NCBI GenBank assembly: GCA_965205725.1
Contig: OZ242189.1
Coordinates: 1,674,001-1,738,000 of the forward strand
Source of the DNA: G965205725 sp965205725
GTDB taxonomy: Bacteria; Pseudomonadota; Gammaproteobacteria; Pseudomonadales; Halieaceae
DNA length: 64,000 nt
Reading direction: 5' to 3'
The stretch's first letter is position 1; each line of letters starts with the position of its first letter. The notes below the pieces were generated by a model. That model was not told the DNA's origin and did no database searches. It was given only the letters and a program-made list of their open reading frames with translations. This document shows, piece by piece, positions 6,584 through 15,827 of this stretch. Position numbers and translations under genes: made by a program.

Positions 6584-9313
6584 ATGCGAGCGCGTAATAA
6601 CCGCTTTGCTGACATCTTACATGGCCTGTTTCTGTCGCTGATATTTTTGAGCTTGGGCTCGACCGTGTTAGCGGCAGAAGAGGTGGAGGTGGAAGTCGAA
6701 CAGGAGTTCGAGTTTTTTATTCCTCGGCAGGCGGCAGATGTGGCGCTCACAGAGTTTGCTGAGCAGGCCGATTTAACGTTGATTTTCCCGGATGATTTGG
6801 TTCGTGGTAAATCTGCAAACGCTTTGATTGGTCGGTACACGCGTCAGGAAGGTATTGATACCTTGCTCGCAGGTACAGGACTAATTCCCAGGTTCAGCAA
6901 TAAACTTATGCTAAGTATTTCGACCGGCGAACAGTCGGCGAAAGAGGGGAATAATATGAATCTGAAGAAAAAAACCGGACTTTTAATGGCATTAGCCAGT
7001 CTGTTTGCAGGAAATGCCAACACGCAAGAACCGGAAGCTAATAGAAGCGAAAGCGCTAGAGGCGGGCTGGAAGAGATAGTCGTTACCGCAACAAAGCGTG
7101 AGGAAGTGGCTCAGGATGTTGGTAAGGCAATCAATGTATTTGATAGTGAAGCCCTGGATAAAGGGGGTATTCAAGACATCTCCAGGCTGGAGCTAATCAC
7201 CCCGGGATTGGCGTTTGCTCAGCGTGGTAATGATTTTAAGCTGACACTGCGAGGCGCTAATGCAGAGAATACTGACCGTGCTGAGCCTGTACCCATTGGT
7301 GTATTTGTCGATGGTTTGTATAGAGTGCGATCTGCTCAAGCAGGTAATGCCTTTTTGGACGTGGCATCGGTCGAAGTTCTAAAAGGTCCTCAGGGTACTC
7401 TTTTTGGTCGTAATACCTTAGGCGGGGCGGTATTGATTAAAACCAACCGTCCGGATAACAATGAAAATAATTATTCCTTGAACTTTTCAACTGGTAATTA
7501 CAGTCTGAAAAAAGTTGAAGGTATTGCTAATCTCGCCCTTTCAGATAATTTTGCGATTCGTATTGCTGCGTCAATACATGAGGCAGATGGCTGGATTGAA
7601 AACCTTGGTAGCAGTAATGACCTTGGTGAGGTCGATGATAAAACCATACGTATTTCAGCGCTCTGGGATGTGAATGAAAATATGACAGCACTGCTGTCTC
7701 ACTTTAGTTACGATTCAGGTGGTAGTGCGTTGGGCGCTTATGGGTATCAGTCAAGGGGTACATTGCGTGATCCTAATTCAGATCTTTCACCTATTCAAGA
7801 TCGACAAACTCACGCAAATGGTATTCATGACCCCGTAAATTCACGAGGTGGTTCTCTGGGTACCCGTGGTGATTTGGGACCCTGGCAAGTATTTCGCGAT
7901 AGTCCTTTTATTCGTGATGTAACAGAGGATACTACATCTCTTGAGCTAATCTGGGATCTGGGTGGTATCAATATTAAATCTCTGACCTCGTATACAGACT
8001 ATTACAATCTGGCCGAAGTAGATGGCGACTATAGTGAAGGCAGATTGCTGGAAGAAAGCCGTCTTGATGATATGCAGGCATTTAGCCAGGAATTATTGGT
8101 TAGCGGTAATACCGACAACACTGAGTGGGTAACAGGTTTGTACTACTCAGGTGAAGATTTTACCCAGGCATTTTTTAGAAACTGGTTGGGCTTCGCGTCT
8201 GCAACTGTAGATGGTGCGCCTGATCCTGATAATTGTGGTGGAGCCTTGGCTTTTGCTGTTCAGGCAACGGCTGCAGTCTCTGACCCCAATAATCCAGATG
8301 CTGTTTGCCCAGGGCAATTTGCAGGTAACCCGTCCGATTTGGAAAACAGGACATTAGGTCTCTTTGTTCACGGTAGTTTTAATATTTCAGAGAGGACTCG
8401 AGTCTCTACCGGCATTCGTTACAGCAAAGACAAAATGGACTATCTTGGCAGTATTACTCATCTCAGTACAGATACGCTAGGTGAGACGACTATGTCTGAT
8501 CGTTCTGCCAGCAGTAACGAATCCTGGAGCCAGGTAACCTGGGAGTTAGGTTATGAAATGGATATATTCGAGGATAGCCTTTTTTATGCCAGTGTTTCGA
8601 CAGGTTTCCTCGCTGGCAGCTACAACCCTAATGGCTCAACCTTTGACCAGCAGGAAGTGATTGCGTATGAGCTGGGTTTGAAAAACCGACTCATGGATAA
8701 CCGCATTGAATTAAACCTTTCTGCGTACAGAAATGAGTTTACAGACATGCTTGCAGGCATACTGGATGCAAACTCTCTCACACAAAAAGTTAATGGTGGT
8801 TCTATCAACGCTAATGGCCTCGAAGTAGATCTTAAAGCGTTGGTTGGTGATAACCTGACAGTTGTAGCTAATTTGGCGCTACAGGATTCAAAGTATGATG
8901 AATTTGGTGCAGCTAACCGTTTCCAGTTAGGTAGTACTGGCCCGGTTGGGTTCTATGATCTTTCAGGTCTAGATACACCGTGGGCGCCCAGTGTCTCAGG
9001 GAATCTTAGTCTCAGCTATGACATGAATACCGAGGCAGGCTTGTTTACTCCTCACGTTCAGGTTTCATATTCAGGTAGCCACTGGACGACGGGTTTGCAA
9101 CAGTTTGCATTGGCTGAACAAGATGCTTACGCAAAACTTGATCTGCGCTTGTACTGGAAGTCAGCCGGTGACCACTGGACTGCACAAGCTTACGTAGAAA
9201 ACGCCACTGAAGAAGAAGTGCTTCAGCACACAATTGTTGGTGGTAGTGACATCGTCCAAGTCTCCTGGGGCAAGCCCAGAATGTATGGTGTTAAAGTTGG
9301 CTATAACTTTTAA
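6584..9313 (+). CDS. TonB-dependent receptor with N-terminal STN signalling domain
   Basis: This 909-residue outer-membrane receptor has a signal peptide (about 1-31), an acidic linker, an STN domain (about 42-114, FFIPRQAADVALTEFAEQADL), the plug (from about 161, LEEIVVTATKREEV, with VEVLKGPQGTLFGRNTLGGAV) and a beta-barrel ending in a C-terminal Phe. It would import a ligand using TonB energy and signal through FecR to the ECF sigma factor. Between STN and plug there is a second signal-peptide-like sequence starting at Met125 (MNLKKKTGLLMAL), preceded by a strong ribosome site. This suggests fusion of an STN gene to an ordinary receptor, or two protein forms. It lies 59 bases after fecR. 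The substrate cannot be told from sequence; the TRAP genes downstream suggest an organic acid rather than iron. Confidence 0.88.
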   Translation: MRARNNRFADILHGLFLSLIFLSLGSTVLAAEEVEVEVEQEFEFFIPRQAADVALTEFAEQADLTLIFPDDLVRGKSANALIGRYTRQEGIDTLLAGTGLIPRFSNKLMLSISTGEQSAKEGNNMNLKKKTGLLMALASLFAGNANTQEPEANRSESARGGLEEIVVTATKREEVAQDVGKAINVFDSEALDKGGIQDISRLELITPGLAFAQRGNDFKLTLRGANAENTDRAEPVPIGVFVDGLYRVRSAQAGNAFLDVASVEVLKGPQGTLFGRNTLGGAVLIKTNRPDNNENNYSLNFSTGNYSLKKVEGIANLALSDNFAIRIAASIHEADGWIENLGSSNDLGEVDDKTIRISALWDVNENMTALLSHFSYDSGGSALGAYGYQSRGTLRDPNSDLSPIQDRQTHANGIHDPVNSRGGSLGTRGDLGPWQVFRDSPFIRDVTEDTTSLELIWDLGGINIKSLTSYTDYYNLAEVDGDYSEGRLLEESRLDDMQAFSQELLVSGNTDNTEWVTGLYYSGEDFTQAFFRNWLGFASATVDGAPDPDNCGGALAFAVQATAAVSDPNNPDAVCPGQFAGNPSDLENRTLGLFVHGSFNISERTRVSTGIRYSKDKMDYLGSITHLSTDTLGETTMSDRSASSNESWSQVTWELGYEMDIFEDSLFYASVSTGFLAGSYNPNGSTFDQQEVIAYELGLKNRLMDNRIELNLSAYRNEFTDMLAGILDANSLTQKVNGGSINANGLEVDLKALVGDNLTVVANLALQDSKYDEFGAANRFQLGSTGPVGFYDLSGLDTPWAPSVSGNLSLSYDMNTEAGLFTPHVQVSYSGSHWTTGLQQFALAEQDAYAKLDLRLYWKSAGDHWTAQAYVENATEEEVLQHTIVGGSDIVQVSWGKPRMYGVKVGYNF
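6944..6958 (+). promoter_or_regulatory. Internal ribosome binding site and ATG within the receptor gene
   Basis: GAGGGGA (6944-6950) stands five bases before an in-frame ATG at 6956-6958, which begins a typical Lys-rich signal peptide. Translation from here would give a receptor of about 785 residues lacking the STN domain. Confidence 0.5.
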
Positions 9314-9344
9314 TTAATTCTCCCGCCCCCTAGGTGAGTTCCGC

Positions 9345-9367
9345 CCTGGCATTCTTTGAGTGCCAGG
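9345..9367 (+). terminator. Hairpin between receptor and TRAP genes
   Basis: CCTGGCA (9345-9351) pairs with TGCCAGG (9361-9367) across a nine-base loop and is followed by ATGGTTTTAA. This could be a weak terminator or a processing hairpin that sets different expression of the receptor and the TRAP genes. Confidence 0.4.
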
Positions 9368-9398
9368 ATGGTTTTAAGTTATAGCCTGGCAGGCTTGT

Positions 9399-10424
9399 AT
9401 GAATAGACTATTCAATTTCTTTATTTCTATTATGCTTGTCGGGGCCTTGGCCGTCGGCTGTATTTACTTAAGCAGATCCTATTCTGGCCGTGATAGTGTT
9501 ATCCGTTTTGCCCATGACAGTAAGGAGTCTTCGCCTCTTCATCAGGCCTTACTGTTTTTTGAAGAGCAGGTAGAGACGGACTCAAACGGAAAAACCCAGG
9601 TCGAAATATACCCAGCCAGGCAGCTCGGTAGTGTACGTGAAACAACCGAACTGGTTCGTCAAGGAAACCTGCAAATGACGGTTGGAGCCTCAGTACTTTT
9701 AACGTCTATCGTGCCCGAGTTCAATGTACTCGACATGTTTTACCTGTTTGCTAATACAGAGCATGCGCACAAAGCTCTGGATACTGATGAAATAGGAGGC
9801 GTTTTGCTGGAATCTATGTTTAGCAAGGGCTTTCACGGTTTGGGCTTTATGGAAGTTGGGTTCAGAAGCGTGACCAGCAATAAGCGGCCTATAGAAGTAA
9901 TCGATGACTTTGCCGGATTGAAAATAAGGGCAGCAACAAACCCGGTTCAGATTGAAGCATGGAAATCTTTGGGCACAGCTCCCACCCCCTTATCCTGGGG
10001 AGAAGTTTTTACGTCGCTTCAACAAGGTCTGATTAATACTCAGGAAAGTGCTGTGTATTCAATTTATGCAGAACGGTTCTATGAAGCGCAACAATATTTA
10101 TCTCTCACTGAGCATATTTATACCAATTATGTCTGGTTTGCCAATGATGCATTTTGGAGTGATCTTGAGGCTGAACAGAAGGTCATAATTGAACGGGCGG
10201 TCCAAGGCAGCATCGATATTCAGAGGAAGCTCTCGGCGCAACAGAATAAGAAAATTATTACTGAGCTTGAAGCCTATGGTATGCAGGTGAACAGAGTGGA
10301 TGATGAGGTTCGCACCAGTATGAAGATGAGTATGAACAGAGCGGTCAGAGAAACTTTGCGTACCAAAACGGGTGAGCCATTGTTTGATCGGATGATGGCA
10401 GAAATAGAGGCTCTTAATGATTAG
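9399..10424 (+). CDS. dctP: TRAP transporter substrate-binding protein (DctP family)
   Basis: This 341-residue protein has a hydrophobic N-terminal export signal ending near LAVGC, which could be a lipoprotein site with an atypical -3 residue. A DctP-type binding domain follows: FAHDSKESSPLHQALLFFEEQVE, IYPARQLGSVRETTELVRQG, the conserved FAGLKIRAATNPVQIEAW segment with the Arg that grips a carboxylate, and LSWGEVFTSLQQGLINTQES. It captures a carboxylate-type solute in the periplasm for the DctQM permease. It overlaps the next gene by eight bases. Sitting directly behind a FecIR-regulated receptor suggests that the receptor and TRAP system hand over the same compound across the two membranes. 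Confidence 0.92.
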   Translation: MNRLFNFFISIMLVGALAVGCIYLSRSYSGRDSVIRFAHDSKESSPLHQALLFFEEQVETDSNGKTQVEIYPARQLGSVRETTELVRQGNLQMTVGASVLLTSIVPEFNVLDMFYLFANTEHAHKALDTDEIGGVLLESMFSKGFHGLGFMEVGFRSVTSNKRPIEVIDDFAGLKIRAATNPVQIEAWKSLGTAPTPLSWGEVFTSLQQGLINTQESAVYSIYAERFYEAQQYLSLTEHIYTNYVWFANDAFWSDLEAEQKVIIERAVQGSIDIQRKLSAQQNKKIITELEAYGMQVNRVDDEVRTSMKMSMNRAVRETLRTKTGEPLFDRMMAEIEALND

Positions 10425-10935
10425 TGCTATGTCCCTGAAAAAATCATTCGTTACATTTGAGCGTTGGTTTGAGCCAGTGTGTATCGTCGTTTTAATCACG
10501 CTAATGACATTCATTATCTGCCTGCAAATTATTATGAGGTTGTTTGATGCCTCGATGCCTGAGGCAGAGGAAATTGCTCGATTTCTGTTTGTCTGGGCCA
10601 TGTATCTCAGTATCAGCTATGCGATCCGCGATGACAGGCATATACGCATATCAGTCATCATAGATAAGTTTTCTGGCAACGCACGGATGATTATTGATAA
10701 CTGTATCGATCTGATTTTCGTAATTTATTCTGTGGTGATTTTTGTCTTTGGTTGGCGGGTGATTAAGCAGAGTCTGGAGCTGGGGCAAATTGCTCCAGCG
10801 ACCGAGCTTCCTATCGCTGTTATTTATGGCTCTGTATTCATTGGTGCGGTGCTTAATGTATTTCGCTTATCGCTAAGGCTCTACAGCCGGGCTCTTGGCA
10901 AAGAGTGCTCTAGGTCTGCGGGTGCAAATTTATGA
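10417..10935 (+). CDS. dctQ: TRAP transporter small permease (DctQ family)
   Basis: This 172-residue inner-membrane protein has four predicted transmembrane segments (near residues 20-40, 52-72, 94-116 and 135-155) and the family signature EEIARFLFVWAMYLSISYAIRDDRHIRI. It forms the membrane complex with DctM and couples solute entry to the sodium gradient. The start overlaps the end of dctP by eight bases and the stop overlaps dctM by four, so the three genes are translationally coupled. A second in-frame ATG (10429) is an alternative start. Confidence 0.9.
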   Translation: MISAMSLKKSFVTFERWFEPVCIVVLITLMTFIICLQIIMRLFDASMPEAEEIARFLFVWAMYLSISYAIRDDRHIRISVIIDKFSGNARMIIDNCIDLIFVIYSVVIFVFGWRVIKQSLELGQIAPATELPIAVIYGSVFIGAVLNVFRLSLRLYSRALGKECSRSAGANL

Positions 10936-12206
10936 TTGTGGCCATTCTGTTTGGTAGCTTTATTCTGTTGTTATTGTTGGGAGTACCCGTTGGTGTCTCC
11001 TTGGGAGTGGCCAGTATGCTGGCGATTACAGCGCTACCTTTTATCAATATGGACTTTTTTGTTCAGGGGTTGGTCTCGGGCCTGAATTCATTTCCGCTAT
11101 TGGCCGTTGTTTTGTTTACTCTGGTCGGAAATTTGATGAGCCATGGTGGTTTGTCAAAGAGACTTCTTCACCTTGCCGAAGTCTTTTTTGGCCGGTCGAC
11201 AGGCGGCTTGGGTATCGTGACTATCGTTGCCTGTATATTTTTTGCATCTATTTCCGGAACCGGGTCAGCGACGGTTGCGGCCATTGGGCTCATCATGATC
11301 CCTAATATGGTCAAACGTGGCTATGACCCTGCTTTTGCTGCTGCCACAGTCGCGACCTCAGGTGGTATTGGTGTCATTATTCCACCCAGTGTAGTGATGA
11401 TTGTCTATGCCGTCACAGCTGAAGTATCTGTAACTGATATGTTTCTGGCGGGAATTATTCCGGGGTTTTTTGTTGGCTGTGTCCTCATCGCTTACTGTGT
11501 GCTGCAATCTCATCGTTATGGTTACCAGGGCACTGATCATACCTATAGCTGGAATGAGAAATGGGGGGCTGTTCAAGATGCTGGCTGGGCGCTTCTTATC
11601 CCGGTTATTATTTTAGGCGGCATATATTCGGGGATTTTTACCCCGACTGAATCCGCAGCAGTTGGTGTCATCTATGGCCTGTTTTTTGGATTGTTTGTGT
11701 ATAAGGAGATCAACTTCAACCAATTGTTCGATATCATACTGGAGTCTTCCTTGTTGGTTGGCGCTGTGTTGGTCATTGTGGGAACCTCCGTCGCTTTTGG
11801 GCGTATTTTGACGCTGGAAAGAATTCCTAACGAGATAGCTGCCTTTATTTTGTCGTTAACGGACAATGAGATTTTGATCTTTTTGGCGATTAATGCACTG
11901 CTACTGATTGTAGGAACCTTTTTGGAAACCTTGGCAGCCATAGTTATCCTGACGCCTATTCTGTTGCCTATAGTTACTGCTTTGGGCATGAGCCCGATCC
12001 ACTTCGGTATTGTCATGGTGGTTAATCTGGCTATTGGCTTCGTCACTCCGCCACTGGGGGCTAATTTATTCATGGCCTCTCAGGTAAGTGGTGTCAGTCT
12101 TGAACGTTTAAGTAAGGCAATTACTGGTTGGATTATGGCGATGATAAGTGCGCTGTTGGTTATTACTTTTGTGCCTGAAATATCTTTGTCGCTGCTGAAC
12201 GACTAG
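10932..12206 (+). CDS. dctM: TRAP transporter large permease (DctM family)
   Basis: This 424-residue, very hydrophobic inner-membrane protein contains the DctM hallmarks FFASISGTGSATVAAIGLIMIPNM, TSGGIGVIIPPSVVMIVYA, GIFTPTESAAVGVIYGL and GFVTPPLGANLFMAS. About 12 membrane segments are expected. It is the transporting subunit of the sodium-driven TRAP system. It overlaps dctQ by four bases (ATGA), and its stop is immediately followed by the start of a LacI regulator, so that regulator is probably transcribed with the transporter and may control it. Confidence 0.93.
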   Translation: MIVAILFGSFILLLLLGVPVGVSLGVASMLAITALPFINMDFFVQGLVSGLNSFPLLAVVLFTLVGNLMSHGGLSKRLLHLAEVFFGRSTGGLGIVTIVACIFFASISGTGSATVAAIGLIMIPNMVKRGYDPAFAAATVATSGGIGVIIPPSVVMIVYAVTAEVSVTDMFLAGIIPGFFVGCVLIAYCVLQSHRYGYQGTDHTYSWNEKWGAVQDAGWALLIPVIILGGIYSGIFTPTESAAVGVIYGLFFGLFVYKEINFNQLFDIILESSLLVGAVLVIVGTSVAFGRILTLERIPNEIAAFILSLTDNEILIFLAINALLLIVGTFLETLAAIVILTPILLPIVTALGMSPIHFGIVMVVNLAIGFVTPPLGANLFMASQVSGVSLERLSKAITGWIMAMISALLVITFVPEISLSLLND

Positions 12207-13262
12207 ATGGCTAAAGAACTTAATAACAAGGCCATTAGCAAATCAAAAAAGGATGCGTTTGGAGGTCGAGTAACGTCCTATGATGTTGCGCGTCATGCCA
12301 ATGTTTCCCAGTCTGCTGTATCACGCTGTTTTCAACCAGGTGGTCACGTGTCCAAAGCGATGCGTGATCGTATTAATAAAGCCATTAAAGAGCTGGGTTA
12401 CCAGCCCAATGCGTTTGCCCGAAGCCTGATTACCCGGCGCTCAAATTTGATTGCAGTGATTGTGGCGAACTTGACAGCTTACCCAGAATTACTGGTCAAT
12501 CTCAGCAAAAGTCTCTCTGAAAAAGGCTTAAACATGCTCTTGTTTAGTCTCGATGACAACAGGAACCTGGATCATATTTTCGAACAAGTCAGGCAATATC
12601 GTGTTGATGGTGTCATTTCTGCTGCTGATTTGCCGTCAGAGCAGATCACAGTGCTGACCGATGCGAGTATCCCGGTTGTTTTTATTAATCACAGGTATTC
12701 GGGGTTACCGGTTAATTCTGTTTATTGTGATCAGGTGGCTGGTGAGCGTACTTTGGTTGATCAACTGGTTACTGCAGGTTACAAGAGCTTCGGAATTATT
12801 GCGGGTCCACAGAGATCGGTGGTAAGTGCTCAGCGAACAACAGGGGCAATTGACCGGCTCAATGAGTTGGGCTATACCGATTTTGTGGTTGTTAGTGGTA
12901 ACTACGACTATGAAAGTGGCAGTGATGCCTTGCCGAAATTGGTGGAAGAAATGGGTAATAAAATGCCAGAAGCCATACTCTGTGCAAATGATTTTATGGC
13001 ATTTGGCTGTATCGATAGAGCCCGTAATGATTACAAACTAAATGTTCCTGATGATTTGGCAGTTGTGGGTTATGACGGAGCCAGTCAAGCGTACTGGGAT
13101 AATTACCGTCTTGTGACGATCCATCAGCCCATTGAAGATATGGCAGAAGCCGCCATAGCGATTATCTTAGAACGCATTAAAGAGCCTGAGATGCCTGTTG
13201 AGACAAGGATGTTTAAGGGCGCTTTACAGAAAGGGCAATCGGCCAAAGTAGTTAACACTTAA
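12207..13262 (+). CDS. LacI-family transcriptional regulator (second paralogue)
   Basis: This 351-residue LacI-type repressor has a helix-turn-helix VTSYDVARHANVSQSAVSRCF (about residues 25-46), the hinge YQPNAFARSLITRRSN and a sugar-binding-like core with ILCANDFMAFGCIDRARND and VVGYDGASQAYWDNYR. Its ATG follows the dctM stop with no gap, so it belongs to the TRAP operon. It is very similar, even at the DNA level, to the broken gene at 26267-27318, which points to recent duplication or gene conversion. Its stop codon overlaps the convergent AraC fragment by four bases. It is probably an autoregulated local repressor; the effector is unknown. Confidence 0.9.
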   Translation: MAKELNNKAISKSKKDAFGGRVTSYDVARHANVSQSAVSRCFQPGGHVSKAMRDRINKAIKELGYQPNAFARSLITRRSNLIAVIVANLTAYPELLVNLSKSLSEKGLNMLLFSLDDNRNLDHIFEQVRQYRVDGVISAADLPSEQITVLTDASIPVVFINHRYSGLPVNSVYCDQVAGERTLVDQLVTAGYKSFGIIAGPQRSVVSAQRTTGAIDRLNELGYTDFVVVSGNYDYESGSDALPKLVEEMGNKMPEAILCANDFMAFGCIDRARNDYKLNVPDDLAVVGYDGASQAYWDNYRLVTIHQPIEDMAEAAIAIILERIKEPEMPVETRMFKGALQKGQSAKVVNT

Positions 13263-13717
13263 CTCTTTTTGGCAAACCTGCGCCAGACATCCTGGCGGTA
13301 ATAGGTTGGGCTTAGTCCCGTCTGCTGCTGAAACAGTTTGCTGAAATGGGGTTGGTCGTGAAAGCCCAGCATGGTGGAGATCTTGGTCACCGGATGCTCG
13401 GTATGTGACAGCAGCGACATGGCCTTTTCTATGCGTCTTTTGAGAATATGCTGGTGAGGAGGTTCCCCCATGATTTCTTTAAATACAACACTGAATCTGT
13501 GGCCAGACAAACCGCAAATATCCCCCAAGGTATCAATGCTTACCTTTTGTTCCAGGTTTGCTTCAATATGTTCAAGGGCGGGCTGAAGCCTCTGCAAGAG
13601 CAGTAGGCGTTTTTCGCCATGGGGTTTAAGCTCTGACAGACTTTGCACTTTTGCCAGCAATTCAAAGGCAATCTGCCGTTCTTTGACAATCACTGACAAG
13701 TCAAGCTCGTCATTGTA

Positions 13718-15345
13718 CCCCAATCCCCAGATAGGATACCGATCGCATACCGAAGCCATCTAATGGCCACTTCGTAGGCCAGTTGATGATCGTTCAGGCA
13801 AACATGGGAGAGGATTTGGACAACAAACGCTCCCTAACATGTGATCCCTATCCAAATAGCCCTTTTGGGACGGATCTATCCTGTCAGTCGATCAATTTTA
13901 ATGCCTATATCGTCAGATTGGTGGCGGTTCAAACTCCTTCAGTGCCATGAGCACTTGTTCCAATAAGTTTCGGTGCTGTTCTTTCAATTTCACAAACAGT
14001 TGCCGACCCGTTTTAACAATCTTTGCCGCTGCCGCATATAGCCGCCATCGTATGGTTGTCGCCCTGGGGTGTGCCATATCTTCAGGCAACAACTGGCGCA
14101 TGAGTGCAAACAGGTTGTAAGACAAAGCAGAGATTAATAAATACAAGCCATTGGCATTAAAATCTGAACACGGCAGCGTATCACCACCAAAGTCCAGCTT
14201 GAGTTCCTTAATACGATTCTCGCTGTCCTCGGCACGTTGGTTGTACCAATGCACTATTTCACTATCACTCAGGCCATCACGATTGGTGGCTATTGCGCGA
14301 TAGACATAGGTGCCCTGTATCATTTCATCTGCGCTGTCCGCTGAATCCAGAACCAGTTCCACCTGGCCAGCAACCGCTTTCCTCTGGATGACAAGTGTGA
14401 AAGCGCGCTCATAGTCACCCATGCAGAAGCTTGTTCGGCAAACCGCTTCACCACGAACAACCTCTCCCTGCCTGTCGAGCATGGGTTGCCATTCACTTTC
14501 ACTGATCCCTTCAATCTGCGACCGCAGAGCGGCACTTGTTTTGGCTCGAATGGCATACTCGATCCCTTCATCATCGCAGTGTTGAATGATTGTCGTTTGG
14601 TAACCTGCTGCATCAATGCGCAGGGCTTTTAATGTACAGCCTGCCGGTAAGGACCGCTTGCATTGCTGGATAAATTCGAAGTTTGCCTGTGCCGGTGGTG
14701 TGTTGCCCTTGCGAAAGTCTATCGCCACAATCTGTCCGGTTTCGGCAAGATGTCCAACCATGGGCATAAAACCCTTGTTTTTATTGTAGGTCCACTCTGC
14801 ATCCGCTTTACCAGCGATAATTTCTGTCGCATCGATATCGAGCGTCACCTTGTGACAGTGATGCAACGCTGATTGCAGTATCGGCCTGTTAACCTTCACC
14901 CAGGCATCCTGGATTTGCGGTTGGGAGCCAACTCGTCTCAGCCAGTCTCCAAGGGTGGTGGCACAGGGCAGTTTGTCCAGAGCAAGAACCGTGCGCAGGG
15001 CATCATCATCACGAATATTTCGAATGTCATCCAGATGAAAACTGCCTTCGTGCTGCATCAGGATGAGTGTCTTGATGAACTCGGAGGGTTGATAGCCCCG
15101 GTTGCTACTGGGTAGCGGAAAGTGTTGGTCGATGCGCTCAGCCAGGTTCAGGGTGTCCATTAACTCAGCGATGCTTAATAAACCGGCCCGCGACGTCAAT
15201 AAATCGTTCGTTGTATCAAGTTTGTAGGATAGAATACTCATAAGTCTTGTTTTGTAGCACCCTTTGGGTGATGGAGGGTTTAATTGCTAACCATTATACA
15301 GCCAGGGCTTCCTGCGTTTTAGGGGTTTCTATCTGGGGATTGGGG
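13718..15345 (-). mobile_element. IS1380-family insertion sequence, complete (1628 bp)
   Basis: The ends are perfect 17-base inverted repeats, CCCCAATCCCCAGATAG at 13718-13734 and its complement at 15329-15345. They are flanked by a 5-base target duplication TTGTA at 13713-13717 and 15346-15350. The element carries one transposase gene on the - strand. Intact repeats and duplication indicate a recent insertion into the AraC gene. Confidence 0.95.
13913..15241 (-). CDS. IS1380-family transposase
   Basis: This 442-residue protein has the IS1380/DDE_Tnp_1 pattern: LTLDIDATEI-like segment (VTLDIDATEIIAGKADAEWTYNKNKGF) with the first catalytic Asp, LRIDAAGYQTTIIQHCDDEGIEYAIRAK with the second, and YNQRAEDSENRIKELKLDFGGDTLPC with the conserved Tyr and Glu of the family. 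It catalyses movement of the surrounding element. The reading frame is full length without stops, so it may be active. It is the only gene in the element. Confidence 0.92.
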   Translation of the reverse strand: MSILSYKLDTTNDLLTSRAGLLSIAELMDTLNLAERIDQHFPLPSSNRGYQPSEFIKTLILMQHEGSFHLDDIRNIRDDDALRTVLALDKLPCATTLGDWLRRVGSQPQIQDAWVKVNRPILQSALHHCHKVTLDIDATEIIAGKADAEWTYNKNKGFMPMVGHLAETGQIVAIDFRKGNTPPAQANFEFIQQCKRSLPAGCTLKALRIDAAGYQTTIIQHCDDEGIEYAIRAKTSAALRSQIEGISESEWQPMLDRQGEVVRGEAVCRTSFCMGDYERAFTLVIQRKAVAGQVELVLDSADSADEMIQGTYVYRAIATNRDGLSDSEIVHWYNQRAEDSENRIKELKLDFGGDTLPCSDFNANGLYLLISALSYNLFALMRQLLPEDMAHPRATTIRWRLYAAAAKIVKTGRQLFVKLKEQHRNLLEQVLMALKEFEPPPI

Positions 15346-15827
15346 TTGTAGGAATTGGCAGAGCCTGCATACCAACTGGGCTTACCGATTAAGTCGACCA
15401 TTGCATCGATGGATTCTACCAGTCCATTGGCCTGAGCCTGTGGCACCTGGTGTGGAATCTGATAGAAAGAGAGTATGTCGATACCTTCGAATAGGGTGTA
15501 TTGGATATTAACGCCAATGATTTCTGAGGCAGGACACTCGAATTTATGCTGTACACCAGCGGGAATAACCAACGCTTCGCCATGACTGCATTCAAACTCA
15601 CTGGTTTTAGTACCGTTGCGAACCAGTAACCTGTGAGACCCACTGGACGGATAGATGACAATAACCAGACAAGGGTCTATTCGCCATTCGCAGAAATAGG
15701 GTTCAGCAAACTGATGCTCACACCAGGTCAATTGATAGTCTAAAGAATTGCCGACAATGCTATGTAATTTGGACATAATTCAATGTTGCCGCTTTAGAGC
15801 CAGGCGCAGAGTGTTATGAGACAGCTA

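Larger units (their letters stand above)
13259..15776 (-). pseudogene. AraC-family regulator split by an IS1380-type insertion
   Basis: The 5' part (15776 down to about 15346) encodes about 144 residues of a cupin-like sensor domain beginning MSKLHSIVGNSLDYQLTW. The 3' part (13717 down to 13259) encodes about 150 residues including the AraC DNA-binding domain (KVSIDTLGDICGLSGHRFSVVFKEIMG and FHDQPHFSKLFQQQTGLSP). Removing the IS together with one copy of the TTGTA target duplication joins the halves in frame (SYN/DEL) to give about 294 residues, against 297 in the intact paralogue at 17938-18831. It is therefore a single-event knockout and otherwise undamaged. The 3' part could be translated alone, but it lacks the sensor domain. 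Confidence 0.93.

Noticed and set aside
10098..10601. 167-codon - strand frame across dctP/dctQ
   Set aside because: Shadow of two well-supported overlapping genes on the + strand.
12577..12582. TTCGAA inside the LacI gene (also near 14684 and 15486) as further operator copies
   Set aside because: These lie in coding or IS sequence and lack the flanking TG...CA symmetry.
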